A DNA stretch of 64,000 nucleotides from Novosphingobium malaysiense (GCF_000802225.1 NZ_JTDI01000001.1:186001-250000); one strand, 5' to 3'. Positions 41,356 to 53,591 are shown, numbered from the stretch's first letter. Notes: a model not told the origin generated them from the letters alone. Program-made: numbers and translations.

Positions 41356-44340
41356 GTGAAAACTTCCATTCAAAAGGCAGCGCTGAAAGGCGCTTCTTGC
41401 CTATCCGTCATGGCATTGATGGTGCCGTTCAGCGCTCACGCCCAGGAGACCGCAGCCGCGACTGCTCCCGAGAGCGACAACGCATCGAATGACCAGGCTA
41501 TCATTGTCACGGGCTCGCGAATCGAGCGTCGGAGCGTAGACACGCTCGAACCGACCATCGTCGTGGGTTCGGATCTGGTCGAAAGCCGCGGCTTCACCAA
41601 CCTGGGCGACGCGCTATCGACGATTCCCGCTTTCGGCCCTTCCGCGAACAACCCGGTCGGCGGCCAGAGCGGCAGCTTCGGTTCCGGCCAGACCTTCATC
41701 GACTTCTTCGGTCTGGGTTCGCAGCGTACGCTGACGCTGGTCAACAGCCGCCGTTTCGTCAGTTCGAACACGACGTCGATCTTCGGCCCCGTCGCCGCGG
41801 GTTCGCAAGTAGACCTCAACACGATCCCGACGCTCGCTGTCGACCGTATCGAAACGGTCGCAGTTGGCGGCGCGCCGATCTATGGCTCTGACGCCATCGC
41901 CGGCACCGTCAACATCCTGCTGAAGCAGAAGTTCGACGGGGTTAAGTTCTCCGGACAGACCGGCATTTCGGATCAAGGCGATGCCGCGACCTATCGTCTC
42001 GGCGTCATGGCGGGCACCCAATTCGGCGGCGGTCGCGGCAACATTGTCGGCGCCTTCGAATGGAACCGTGCGGAAGGCCTGACCTATTCCGACCGCAAGC
42101 GCACTGCCGCTGGTCTCTACTACGCCTCGCCGTCTTCCTCGGACTTCCCGTATGCGCAGGAACTCATCTCCGATCGCCGCATTCCGATCCTGAGCGAGTA
42201 TGGCGCGCCGACCAGTGCCGACATCATCCCCGGCTTCGGGTACGATTTTTACGACGCTGCAGGTAACACCCTGGTGTTCAACAAGAACGGCGAACTCATG
42301 CCGCTGGACTTCGGTGAGCGCCACGGCGTGGTGAACTCTTCGGGCGGCAATGGCTTCAGCTTGGTGCCGGTTTCCAACCTGCTTTCGCCGACCGAACGCT
42401 ACCTCGGCTACGTCCATGCCGACTATGAACTGACCGATACGATCAAGCTGGTCGCCGATTTCAACTACGCGCACTCGAAGGGTACTGAACTTCGCTCACA
42501 GCCTGTCTACAACACCTGGCTGTTCGGCGACGCGGGCGACCCCTCTGGCAATCTTATCATTCCGCTTTCGAATCCGTTCCTGAGCGACTCCGCCCGTGCG
42601 ACTATCGCTTCGCAGCTTCCGGCCGGACAGGACTTCTTCTACCTTGGTCGCGCCAACACCGACCTGATCTCCGGTCAGGGCAGCACGACGGTGGAACTGT
42701 ACCGCATTACCGGCGGCCTTCAGGGCGACCTCTATGTCGGCGACCGCAACTTCAGGTGGGAAGTGATCGGCAACTTCGGTCGGTCGAAGACCCGCGGCAG
42801 CAGCCGCGAACTGGTACAGCAGAACTTCGAGAACGCCTTGGCCGGCTGTCCGACCGGAGCTGCAGACTCGCCGATCGCGACGGTCAGCGCGACCTGCGCG
42901 CCCTTCAATCCGTTCGGCAACCAGAACGGTCCCGAAGTGGCGAACTACATCACCACGATCGCTCATCCGACGGCCCTCAACAAGGAATGGGTGGTCACGG
43001 CCGACGTCACCGGCGATCTGTTCAACATCTGGGGCGGCCCTGTGAGCTTCGCGTTGGGTTACGAACACCGTAACGAGAAGGCTGCCTTCGATCCGGGCGC
43101 CTTTTTCTATGGCATCCCCGATCCGACCGATCCGACGGCGGATCGCGGACAGTATGGTCGTTCGATCCCGATCGATCCTGTCAACGGCAGCTACAATACG
43201 GACGAAGTCTTCGGCGAACTCCAGATCCCGCTGGTTTCGCCGGACATGGACGTGCCTTTCCTGTATTCGGCCGAACTGCATGGCGCGGGCCGCTATGTCG
43301 ATCACTCGCTCGCTGGCGGTGACTTCACCTGGACGGCCGGTGGCAAGATCAGCTTCCTGCCCGACATCGGCATTCGCGGCAATTTCACCCGTTCAATCCG
43401 CTCGCCGGCTGTGACCGAGCTGTTCAACCCGACCAGTTCGATCTTCACCACCGCGGACGACCCGTGCGATGCGCGCTTCATCGATGCCGGCCCCAACCCG
43501 GCCAATCGTGCGGCGAACTGCGCAGCTGCCGGCCTGCCGGCGAACTTCACGTCCGATATTGTCGATTTCACGACGCGTGGTTCGCTTTCGGGCAATACCG
43601 GCCTGGAGAACGAGACGGCGGACAGTTGGACTCTCGGCGTGATCTTCACCCCCACCTTCCTGCGCAATCTGGCGCTTTCGGTGGACTGGGTGAACATCGA
43701 CCTGAAGAATGCGATCGTCAGCCTCGATGCCGAACAGACGCTGGAAGCCTGCTACGACGCAACCAGCTTCCCCAGCGCGGCCTGTGCCCAGATCGATCGC
43801 GATGCAAACGGTCAGGTGTCCTTCATCCGTACCGGTTACGTGAACGCCGCTTCGTACAAGTACGCCGGTCTCATTGCCGATCTGACTTGGACCGCATCGA
43901 CGCCGTATCTTGGCGCCGACAGTGCCATACAGCTCAAGGCCTCGTACCAGTACATCGACAAGCTGGAGCAGCGCGTCGGCTCGGGTGACCTCTCCACCTA
44001 CCGTGGCAGCATCGGTTATTCGAAACACCAGGCCACTTGGAGCGCTGCTTACATGAACGGTCCTTTCGGGGCGTTCGCGCAAGTGCAGTATATCGGCAAG
44101 GCCAAGGTCGATCCCGACGCTTCGTCCGATACGTACCAGTACCCCACCCGCGACGCCGTGGCGTTCGTGAGCGGATCGCTGAGCTACGACATCAACGACC
44201 AGTACACCTTCCGCCTGAATGTCGACAACATTCTCAACACCAAGGCGCCCTACCCGGCTCCGGCCGGTGGTGGTCTCGTCACTTACTGGGACGGCATCAT
44301 GGGCCGTTACTGGAAGGTCGGCGTGACCGCCAAGTTCTGA
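41356..44340 (+). CDS. TonB-dependent outer-membrane receptor
   Basis: 994 residues from GTG 41356 with AAGGGA eight bases upstream; the frame is open to 41218 but without a signal. Signal peptide ends near FSAHAQ. A TonB-box-like AIIVTGSRIERRS, plug domain (NLGDALSTIPAFGPSANNPVGGQSG, GLGSQRTLTLVNSRRFVSSN, VGGAPIYGSDAIAGTVNILL) and a long barrel ending VGVTAKF follow. The barrel contains FTRSIRSPAVTELFNPTS. It resembles the first receptor in architecture but not closely in sequence. The ligand is unknown. It has its own terminator. Confidence 0.93.
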   Translation: MKTSIQKAALKGASCLSVMALMVPFSAHAQETAAATAPESDNASNDQAIIVTGSRIERRSVDTLEPTIVVGSDLVESRGFTNLGDALSTIPAFGPSANNPVGGQSGSFGSGQTFIDFFGLGSQRTLTLVNSRRFVSSNTTSIFGPVAAGSQVDLNTIPTLAVDRIETVAVGGAPIYGSDAIAGTVNILLKQKFDGVKFSGQTGISDQGDAATYRLGVMAGTQFGGGRGNIVGAFEWNRAEGLTYSDRKRTAAGLYYASPSSSDFPYAQELISDRRIPILSEYGAPTSADIIPGFGYDFYDAAGNTLVFNKNGELMPLDFGERHGVVNSSGGNGFSLVPVSNLLSPTERYLGYVHADYELTDTIKLVADFNYAHSKGTELRSQPVYNTWLFGDAGDPSGNLIIPLSNPFLSDSARATIASQLPAGQDFFYLGRANTDLISGQGSTTVELYRITGGLQGDLYVGDRNFRWEVIGNFGRSKTRGSSRELVQQNFENALAGCPTGAADSPIATVSATCAPFNPFGNQNGPEVANYITTIAHPTALNKEWVVTADVTGDLFNIWGGPVSFALGYEHRNEKAAFDPGAFFYGIPDPTDPTADRGQYGRSIPIDPVNGSYNTDEVFGELQIPLVSPDMDVPFLYSAELHGAGRYVDHSLAGGDFTWTAGGKISFLPDIGIRGNFTRSIRSPAVTELFNPTSSIFTTADDPCDARFIDAGPNPANRAANCAAAGLPANFTSDIVDFTTRGSLSGNTGLENETADSWTLGVIFTPTFLRNLALSVDWVNIDLKNAIVSLDAEQTLEACYDATSFPSAACAQIDRDANGQVSFIRTGYVNAASYKYAGLIADLTWTASTPYLGADSAIQLKASYQYIDKLEQRVGSGDLSTYRGSIGYSKHQATWSAAYMNGPFGAFAQVQYIGKAKVDPDASSDTYQYPTRDAVAFVSGSLSYDINDQYTFRLNVDNILNTKAPYPAPAGGGLVTYWDGIMGRYWKVGVTAKF

Positions 44341-44365
44341 TCGTCAGACAGCAACGCTAGACATG

Positions 44366-44402
44366 GAAACGGCGGACCCCATGGGCCCGCCGTTTCTTTT
44401 TA
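44366..44402 (+). terminator. Rho-independent terminator after the second TonB receptor
   Basis: GAAACGGCGG-a-CCC (44366-44379) pairs with GGG-c-CCGCCGTTTC (44383-44396) with one mismatch and a three-base loop, followed by TTTTTAG. Confidence 0.88.
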
Positions 44403-44423
44403 GTGTCCTGACGACCAGGCGCC

Positions 44424-47003
<2,580 letters not shown>

Positions 47004-47028
47004 GATTCGTGATGCCTCCTGACCTCGA

Positions 47029-47058
47029 CAATGTAGTGTTGCATTTTTGCAACACAAG
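47029..47058 (-). promoter_or_regulatory. Heat-shock-like promoter with internal inverted repeat before clpB
   Basis: On the minus strand, CTTG (47058-47055) and CTACATT (about 47036-47030) are 18 bases apart, similar to RpoH-type promoters of alphaproteobacteria. The space between is filled by GTGTTGCA-(T4)-TGCAACAC (47036-47055 on the plus strand), a perfect 8-bp inverted repeat that may be an operator. The assignment is tentative. Confidence 0.45.
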
Positions 47059-47118
47059 GCCCTCTACCTTCTTTTTATGCGGGCTTAAGATGGGCGGTCT
47101 TTGACGGGGCGCAAGCAT

Positions 47119-47170
47119 TTGCGCACGAAAAAGGGCGGCCCGGAAGGGGACCGCCCTTTTTCGTGCGCAA
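47119..47170 (-). terminator. Long bidirectional terminator-like hairpin after the subtilase gene
   Basis: A 20-bp perfect stem, 47119-47138 (TTGCGCACGAAAAAGGGCGG) with 47151-47170. It lies directly after the stop of the minus-strand subtilase gene and upstream of clpB, with A5/T5 runs in the stem. Confidence 0.85.
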
Positions 47171-47178
47171 TCAAGGGT

Positions 47179-48363
47179 CTATTGGCAGCTGGATTTGCCG
47201 ATCGGATCGGGCGTGCTGTCCTTGGTATCGCCGGTCACGGTTCCGCAGGCGGCGAGTTTGCCGGCAAGCAGCAGTCCCGCGAGATGCGGTGTGGCCATCG
47301 AAGTGCCGCTGATCGTGTTGTAGCCGTTGTTCTTCCAGGTCGAGAGGATGTTCACGCCCGGCTCGGCATAGTCGATCGGCGGATTGCCGTAGTTCGAGAA
47401 GTAGGCGAACACACCCTGGTCGTCGAACGCCGAGACGACATAGACGTTGGCAGCCCTGGCATCGGCTATGCTGCCGGCATGGGCGGGCGAATAGTTGTTG
47501 GCATTGTCCGCCGAGTTGCCCGCGGCGATCGCGAACTTGACGCCGGTCGCAGCGGCATTGAGGACTGCTTCGTCCAGGGCATCGTCCTGCGGGCCGCCAA
47601 GGCTCATGTTGGCGACGTCGCCGGGCTTGCCGTGCCCCGGCTGCGCCACCCAGTCGATGCCGGCAATCACCGTCGAATAGGCACCGCTGCCCCTGCGGTC
47701 GAGCACGCGCACCGCCGTCACCAGCGCACCCGGCACGACACCCACAACACCCTTGCCGTTGCCCTTGATGGCGCCGATCGTGCCTGAAACATGCGTGCCG
47801 TGCCCGTTGAGATCGGTCCAGCTGCTGTCACGCGGCACGAAGTTCTGCGCCATGCCGGACTGGTCGACGTTAAGGTCCTCGTGGGTGGGATCGATGCCGC
47901 TGTCGATGATCCACGCACGGGCGCCGGTCGTCGCGACCGAAAGACTTCCACCCTTGACGTAGGTCACGCCCCAAGGCGTCGTCTCGGCACTGCTGCCGCC
48001 GCCACCGCCGCCTACACCTCCCGGCTTGCCCTTGGTCGGCTCGATCGGTCCCAGCTCGACGAGCCGGTCCGGCTCGCAGTACTTGATCGAGGGGTTGCGC
48101 GCCGTCATCCGCGACACCGCCTGTGCACTCATGTTCGCCGCGAAACCCTGGATCGAATACCGGTAGACGTGCGAGACCGAACCGCCTGCGGCATTGACCG
48201 CACGATTGGCCTCGGCCTGGACCGCCCCCCGGTTCACGGCCTTGGCGTTGAAGACGCAGATGTACGAATTGGGAATGATATCGCCGGACTTGGCGTTGGC
48301 CGGTCCCGCCGCGACCAGTGCCGCCGTCGAACACGCCAGCACTGCTATCAACTTGATTTTCAT
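47179..48363 (-). CDS. Secreted subtilisin-like serine protease (S8 family)
   Basis: 394 residues from ATG 48363 (GGAGG five bases upstream). A signal peptide (MKIKLIAVLACSTAALVAAGPANA), an I9-type propeptide (IPNSYICVFNAKAVNRGA ... IKYCEPDRLVEL), a glycine-rich linker (GGVGGGGGGSS) and the catalytic domain follow. The triad is D154 (IIDSGID), H188 (NGHGTHVSGTI) and S355 (SGTSMATPHLAG), with the oxyanion Asn in AAGNSADN (N283). It resembles proteinase-K-type enzymes. The protein is exported and probably self-processed. The cysteine pair at the end (LAACGTV ... SSCQ) may form a disulfide. Confidence 0.93.
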   Translation of the reverse strand: MKIKLIAVLACSTAALVAAGPANAKSGDIIPNSYICVFNAKAVNRGAVQAEANRAVNAAGGSVSHVYRYSIQGFAANMSAQAVSRMTARNPSIKYCEPDRLVELGPIEPTKGKPGGVGGGGGGSSAETTPWGVTYVKGGSLSVATTGARAWIIDSGIDPTHEDLNVDQSGMAQNFVPRDSSWTDLNGHGTHVSGTIGAIKGNGKGVVGVVPGALVTAVRVLDRRGSGAYSTVIAGIDWVAQPGHGKPGDVANMSLGGPQDDALDEAVLNAAATGVKFAIAAGNSADNANNYSPAHAGSIADARAANVYVVSAFDDQGVFAYFSNYGNPPIDYAEPGVNILSTWKNNGYNTISGTSMATPHLAGLLLAGKLAACGTVTGDTKDSTPDPIGKSSCQ

Positions 48364-48761
48364 ATGCCCTCCGCTTCGGATTAAGGCGGCCAAGCGCCCC
48401 CCGCTTCGAGGAAGACTATCACTCGAACCCTTGCCGTCGAGTGGTGCTGTCCGCGATTAGGCATACTATTTTCCGGCCAGCGGAATGCGGCACGTATCCG
48501 CATATAAATATTACACAATATTTGCAGAAAAGGCGAAGATTTCAGGCGTGAACGGACAGGCAACCAAACCCCTTTACGCAACTTGTGTTCAGTAGTGGAC
48601 ATATAGTAGGCAAATCCAGCCGGAACGCCCTGGAGGCCGCCTGTGAGTCCCGTCGCGTCGGCGTTAAATCAACAATGCCGTTCACTACACCTTGGCGCGG
48701 CTGCGGGCTTCGCCTAGCCTGCCCTGCACAGACCCACAGCAACGGGAAGAGGTAGACAGAC
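48364..48761. other. Intergenic region between subtilase and SnoaL-like genes
   Basis: 398 bases with divergent promoters expected and no supported gene. It includes the AT-rich perfect dyad AAATATT (48506-48512)/AATATTT (48517-48523), a candidate operator about 143 bases before the subtilase start. Confidence 0.4.
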
Positions 48762-49211
48762 GTGGCGAAATTCACCCCCGAACAGGCAGCGGACGTCCTC
48801 GCGATCAAGCAGGTCATCTACGAATGGGGCGACGAGCTCGACATGAACAACGGCCTGTCGATGCGCAAGACCGACTGCCTGGCCGAGGATGTACAGTATT
48901 TCGTCGGCGGCGAATGGCGCGACGGCCTCCCCGCGGTCGAGGCCTTCTACAAGGGCCGCGCGGCAGCCATGGAGGCCGGTGCCGGGCTGATGACGATGCG
49001 CCACATCATCACCTCGCTGCGCGTCTCCTTCGACGACGCGGACAATGCCAAGGTAGGCTATCTGCTGGTCTTTTTCGCGACCGTGAAGGACCTCGACAAG
49101 TACTGCGACCCGCTGGCCGTGGCCGACGTGAAGATGGAATGCCGCCGCGATTCCGATGGTGAGTGGCGCATCACGCGCTTCGACAGCGGCCAGATCTTCA
49201 AGCGGGGGTGA
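48762..49211 (+). CDS. SnoaL/NTF2-like (scytalone dehydratase fold) protein
   Basis: 149 residues from GTG 48762 with GGAAGAGG upstream. The pattern VLAIKQVIYEWGDELDMNNG ... CLAEDVQYFVGGEWRDG ... VEAFYKGRAAAM ... MRHIITSLRV ... WRITRFDSGQIFKRG is the SnoaL_4-type alpha+beta barrel, seen in polyketide cyclases, dehydratases and small-molecule isomerases. There is no signal peptide, so it is cytosolic. Substrate unknown. Orphan, not part of an obvious operon. Confidence 0.8.
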   Translation: MAKFTPEQAADVLAIKQVIYEWGDELDMNNGLSMRKTDCLAEDVQYFVGGEWRDGLPAVEAFYKGRAAAMEAGAGLMTMRHIITSLRVSFDDADNAKVGYLLVFFATVKDLDKYCDPLAVADVKMECRRDSDGEWRITRFDSGQIFKRG

Positions 49212-49358
49212 GGCCAGCGGGCAAAAGCGGCACTGACCTCAACGGCGGCTGTTCGGGATCTTGATCCACTAGCCGCCGTTCCGGTTGCGCCGACGAAGCG
49301 GACGGTGTTCTACATCAGCTCATCGACATTGGTTATTCATCGACGTAATTGTTCCGGC

Positions 49359-49769
49359 ATGGCTAATGTATCAAGATATTGGTTTCCGATCTTGATCGTA
49401 GTGCTGGTCACCTCGATTGCCATTGCTGCTTACTGCGGGTTGAAGAGCTGGATTGGACCTATGCGCGGTTATGTGAGCGAGAATTGGGTTGGAGATAAGC
49501 TTGAGCTTGTTGGACCAACTCGCGAAGCTAGCATCCCAATGGACGTCAAGTTTTACCGTTTGGGGCAGAGCCATGTTTTTGGAATTGTCCAAGCCCCGGA
49601 AAGTGAGTTGCTTCGGAACGGCCGGCTTATGAATTGTAGAATTTTCGTGCTCGACAAGAGCGGCAGGGAGGCTTCGTATTTTAATGATCCCGGCTCAGGG
49701 GCTGCTGCTCTATTGACACAAGATGAGATAGCAGACGTGAAGGCCTACTTTGATCGACGTTGTCTCTGA
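49359..49769 (+). CDS. Unknown membrane-anchored protein, AT-richer
   Basis: 136 residues from ATG 49359 (an ATG at 49305 gives 18 more residues without support). One transmembrane helix near the N-terminus (PILIVVLVTSIAIAAYCGL), then a soluble domain (about residues 37-136) with LVGPTREASIPMDVKFYRLGQSHVFGIV. I do not recognise it. Codon choice (many T/A-ending codons such as TTG, CTT and GGT) and composition differ from the surroundings, which suggests acquisition from elsewhere. Function unknown. Confidence 0.55.
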   Translation: MANVSRYWFPILIVVLVTSIAIAAYCGLKSWIGPMRGYVSENWVGDKLELVGPTREASIPMDVKFYRLGQSHVFGIVQAPESELLRNGRLMNCRIFVLDKSGREASYFNDPGSGAAALLTQDEIADVKAYFDRRCL

Positions 49770-49954
49770 CACGTTTCGATCTTGGCCACCTCAAGTGAGA
49801 AATTCTGCAACGTCCGCTCTCCCCGACACTTCGGTCGTTCGCCTCTGCAACACCGGATGCCGAAATCGGTCGTTAGTTCAGGCATCCATTGCCAGCTATC
49901 GATGGCAGCTTTGACGAAAGCGCTTTAGGCTATCGAACTGCCTAAGGGTCGGGG

Positions 49955-50470
49955 TTAAGGGACGTCCCCTTGGTAGAGCACAGTCTGATGGCCAGTAGCC
50001 TCGACCAGAAGTCCATCCACGAATTTGAAGGCAATGCTGATGCCTGCGTCGTGCCGCTGATCAAGAAAAAGCACGTTGACACTCCATTCGCATTTCACCG
50101 GCGCAACCGAAATCGGACCTGACTGAATGGTGACGATCTGAAACCGGTCAGGGTTCACATGATGGGCAAATTGTATGCCCCCTCCGACGCCGCCTAACCT
50201 TTTGCGCCCATCGCGTGGGCTATAAGCGGCGTCTCCGTGCCAAACCGTGAATTGGGCATTAGGTGAGACCAAGGCGCTGAGCGCCCTGGCATCATTCTTG
50301 AGTCCTGCCGCCATGATGGACACTGCCCGAGCCGCGTAAGTGCGGTCAATGTCAGGTTGAGTTGATGCTCCGCGAACGAAACCGGGGCACGTCTCAGTGT
50401 CGGAAAATGCCGCCAGCGGGGCAGCCAGCGAAATTGAGAAAACGGTCAATCCCAACCAAGCGCATTTCAT
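49955..50470 (-). CDS. Unknown secreted protein, possible NTF2-like fold
   Basis: 171 residues from ATG 50470, chosen because it starts a clean signal peptide (MKCAWLGLTVFSISLAAPLAAF). The mature part TYAARAVSIMAAGLKNDARALSALVSPNAQFTVWHGDAAYS resembles the start of an NTF2-like domain, and a later beta-rich segment (VKCEWSVNVLFLDQ ... GISIAFKFVDGLLVEATGHQ) fits that fold. The assignment is tentative. The region is less GC-rich than the rest. Confidence 0.6.
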   Translation of the reverse strand: MKCAWLGLTVFSISLAAPLAAFSDTETCPGFVRGASTQPDIDRTYAARAVSIMAAGLKNDARALSALVSPNAQFTVWHGDAAYSPRDGRKRLGGVGGGIQFAHHVNPDRFQIVTIQSGPISVAPVKCEWSVNVLFLDQRHDAGISIAFKFVDGLLVEATGHQTVLYQGDVP

Positions 50471-50685
50471 ACAATCAACCCCAGAGAGCTTTTCGATGGC
50501 CACGAACCTGCCTCGCGTTGCGACAATCAGCAATCTCCTTCACAGGCACCATCTGGTCGGCCTCACATCGCCCCATACGGAGTGCCGGCCCGGCAGCGTA
50601 AACATGGAATAAAATGCCTCGCCAGCCCCAGCTTCCGCCACCGGTTCAGCTTGCGGTAGAGACAGTCTTTGCTAGACCGACGCCC

Positions 50686-53586
50686 ATGCGCATCCTCCCC
50701 GTGTCGAGCCTTTCGGCTCTAGCCGCCGCCCTTCTCCTTTCCACCAACCTTGCACCGACCGCGCCCGCCCTCGCCGACGCGCCGGCGACCCAGCCACACC
50801 AGGCATCCGCCACGCTGCAGGACCTCGTCGCCAAGGTCGATATTCCCTACGAGAAGTTCGTGCTGGACAATGGCCTGACGACCATCGTCCACACCGATCG
50901 CAAGTCGCCGATCGTCGGCGTCACGCTCTACTACAAGGTCGGCTCCAAGAACGAGCCGCGCGGCCGGACCGGTTTCGCCCACCTCTACGAGCACCTGTTC
51001 TTCGGCGGCTCGGCCAATGTGCCCAATTTCGACATTCCGCTCGAAGCGGCCGGTTCCACTTCCACCAACGGCTCCACCTGGTACGACCGCACCAACTATA
51101 TCGAGACGGTGCCCACCGGCGCTCTCGATCTGGCGCTGTTCATGGAAAGCGACCGCATGGGCCACCTGCTGCCCGCGGTGACGCAGGACAAGCTCGATAA
51201 GCAACGCGGCGTCGTCCAGAACGAGAAGCGTCAGGGCGACAACCAGCCCTACGGCCTGTTCGATTATGCGCAGAGCGCGGGATTGTTGCCTATCGGTCAC
51301 CCGTATCGCCATTCGACGATCGGCTCTATGGCTGACCTCGACGCGGCGACGCTGACCGACGTGCGCGAGTGGTTCACCGACCATTACGGCCCGAACAACG
51401 TCGTGCTCGTCCTCTCGGGCGATATCGACGCAGCGACGGCTCGGCCGAAGGTCGAAAAGTGGTTCGGGGACATCCCGCGCGGTCCCGCGATCAAGCCGGT
51501 GATGGCCGGCCCGGTCACGCTTGCCGCGCCGCTCTCGCGCGACATCCACGATCAGGTCCCCGTTCTGCGCCTCACCCGCAACTGGACGGCGCCGGGGCTC
51601 AACGATCCGGACAGCCCCGCGCTCAAGATCGGTATGCATATCCTGGGCGGTCTTGCGAGTTCACGGCTCGACAATGCCCTGGTGCGCGGCAAGGAACTGG
51701 CCGTCTCTGTTTCCGCCTATGATCAGATGTTCGAACAGGTCAGCTTCCTGACCATGCTGATGGACGTGAAGCCCGGGGTCGACCGCGGCAAGGCCGAGGC
51801 CGCCTTCGATGCAGTCCTTGCCGACTACCTGCGCGAAGGCCCGACCCAGGACGAAGTGCGCCGGGCCGTCACGAGCATGCTGTCGGGCGAGATCGGCGGG
51901 CTCGAACGCGTCGGCGGCTTCTACGGCAAGGGCGCAACGCTGGCCGAGGGCGAGGTCTATTCGAACGACCCAGCGCACTACAAGAAGGATCTGGCCGCCA
52001 TGGCGGCGCTGACCCCGGCCAGGATCAAGACGGCGATGAACAAGTGGCTCTCGCGCCCGGCCTATGCCCTCAACGTCGTTCCCGGAGAACGCACCGAGAG
52101 CGGTGACAGCATGGGCGGCTGGGGCGACGAAGCACAGCGCCCTGCCCCGCCGGCCGATCCCCATGCCAAGGCGCCGCCCCTGCCGCCCGCCCCGAAACGC
52201 GAGGCGCCGCCGGTGCAGCCGGTCAAGGAACTCGCCTTTCCCGCGATCGAGCGCACCACGCTGTCCAACGGCATCCCTGTGGCATTGGCCCGCCGTACCG
52301 CCGTGCCCAAGCTGGTCGTGGCGATCGACTTCGACGCGGGCTATGCAGCCGACGCCCTCGATACCCCGGGCACGCAAGGCCTGATGCTCTCCATGCTCGA
52401 CGAAGGCACTACGACGCTCGACGCCACGCAGATCGCCGAAGCGCAGGAGCGGCTGGGCGCCCGCATCAGCACCGACGGCTCGCTTGATACCAGCACGGTC
52501 ATGCTGAGCACACTGAGCGACAATCTCGCCCCCTCGCTGGCGCTCACGGCCGACCTGATCCTGCATCCGGCCTTTGCCGAGGGGGACTTCGTACGCGTAA
52601 AGGCGCAGACCGAGGCTGCACTGGCACAAGCCCTGTCAACGCCCGCCAGCCTCGCCTCGCGCACGCTGGAGGCCCAGGTCTACGGATCGCACCCCTATGC
52701 GCAGCCGCTCGACGGGCTCGGCAACGCCCGGTCTCTGGCGGCGCTGACGCCGGGGGACATGCACGCTGCGCACGACAAGTGGCTGCGCCCGGATCTCGCG
52801 CGCATCACGGTCGTCGGCGATGTGACCATGGAGAAGCTCAAGCCGCTCCTCGAGCAGGCCTTCGGTGGCTGGAAGGCGCCGGCGAACCCGGCTCCGGTGA
52901 AACCCATCGACGCGGCGACGACGCCTGCCAGCGGCAACCGCATCATCCTGATCGACCGGCCGAACTCGCCGCAATCGGTGGTCATGGCCGGTCGCGTCCT
53001 GCCGATTTCCGGCACCACGCCGGGCCAGGAACCGCTCGTCCTCGCAAACGACGTGCTGGGCGGCGATTTCCTCTCTCGCCTCAACCTCGACATCCGCGAG
53101 GAGAAGGGCTGGAGCTACGGCGTACGCACCTCGGTCGACCAGCCGGTCGGCCCGCGCATGCTGGAAGTGAGTGCCCCGGTCCAGGCCGACCGCACCGGCG
53201 ACACGATCAAGGCGCTCATGGCCGACATGTCCGCCTTCCCGGCACGGCAGCCGGTCTCCGACGAGGAACTGCAGCGCGTGACCGACGGGGCCATCCGGCA
53301 GATGCCGACCCAGTTCGAAACGAACGCGGCCGTGCTTGCAGGCATCCGCAAGAACGAGCGGCTGGGCCGGCCCGAGGACTACTATCAGCAGCTCGCCGGG
53401 GTGTACCGGGCCATCGACGCCAAGACCATCGGCGCCGCGGCGCAGGAATACCTTCAACCGAGCGGGCTCACGTTCGTCGTCGTCGGTGATCGCAAGGTCG
53501 TCGAACCGCAGTTGCAAGACCTCGGCCTTCCGGTCGAGGTACGCGCGGCGCCTGCGGGTGCCGAAGAAGGATCGGAACAGGAGTAA
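50686..53586 (+). CDS. Secreted M16 family metallopeptidase, second copy
   Basis: 966 residues from ATG 50686; the frame is open to 50614 but only this start gives a signal peptide (MRILPVSSLSALAAALLLS ... PALA). The zinc motif HLYEH is at about residues 99-103, with TYYKVGSKNEPRGRTG-like context (YYKVGSKNEPRGRTGFAH). An inactive C-terminal M16 half follows, with the bridge PPAPKREAPPVQPVKE in between. It is likely a periplasmic peptidase. It is about as long as the protein at 8485 but differs from it clearly in sequence. Confidence 0.92.
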   Translation: MRILPVSSLSALAAALLLSTNLAPTAPALADAPATQPHQASATLQDLVAKVDIPYEKFVLDNGLTTIVHTDRKSPIVGVTLYYKVGSKNEPRGRTGFAHLYEHLFFGGSANVPNFDIPLEAAGSTSTNGSTWYDRTNYIETVPTGALDLALFMESDRMGHLLPAVTQDKLDKQRGVVQNEKRQGDNQPYGLFDYAQSAGLLPIGHPYRHSTIGSMADLDAATLTDVREWFTDHYGPNNVVLVLSGDIDAATARPKVEKWFGDIPRGPAIKPVMAGPVTLAAPLSRDIHDQVPVLRLTRNWTAPGLNDPDSPALKIGMHILGGLASSRLDNALVRGKELAVSVSAYDQMFEQVSFLTMLMDVKPGVDRGKAEAAFDAVLADYLREGPTQDEVRRAVTSMLSGEIGGLERVGGFYGKGATLAEGEVYSNDPAHYKKDLAAMAALTPARIKTAMNKWLSRPAYALNVVPGERTESGDSMGGWGDEAQRPAPPADPHAKAPPLPPAPKREAPPVQPVKELAFPAIERTTLSNGIPVALARRTAVPKLVVAIDFDAGYAADALDTPGTQGLMLSMLDEGTTTLDATQIAEAQERLGARISTDGSLDTSTVMLSTLSDNLAPSLALTADLILHPAFAEGDFVRVKAQTEAALAQALSTPASLASRTLEAQVYGSHPYAQPLDGLGNARSLAALTPGDMHAAHDKWLRPDLARITVVGDVTMEKLKPLLEQAFGGWKAPANPAPVKPIDAATTPASGNRIILIDRPNSPQSVVMAGRVLPISGTTPGQEPLVLANDVLGGDFLSRLNLDIREEKGWSYGVRTSVDQPVGPRMLEVSAPVQADRTGDTIKALMADMSAFPARQPVSDEELQRVTDGAIRQMPTQFETNAAVLAGIRKNERLGRPEDYYQQLAGVYRAIDAKTIGAAAQEYLQPSGLTFVVVGDRKVVEPQLQDLGLPVEVRAAPAGAEEGSEQE

Positions 53587-53591
53587 GCCAG

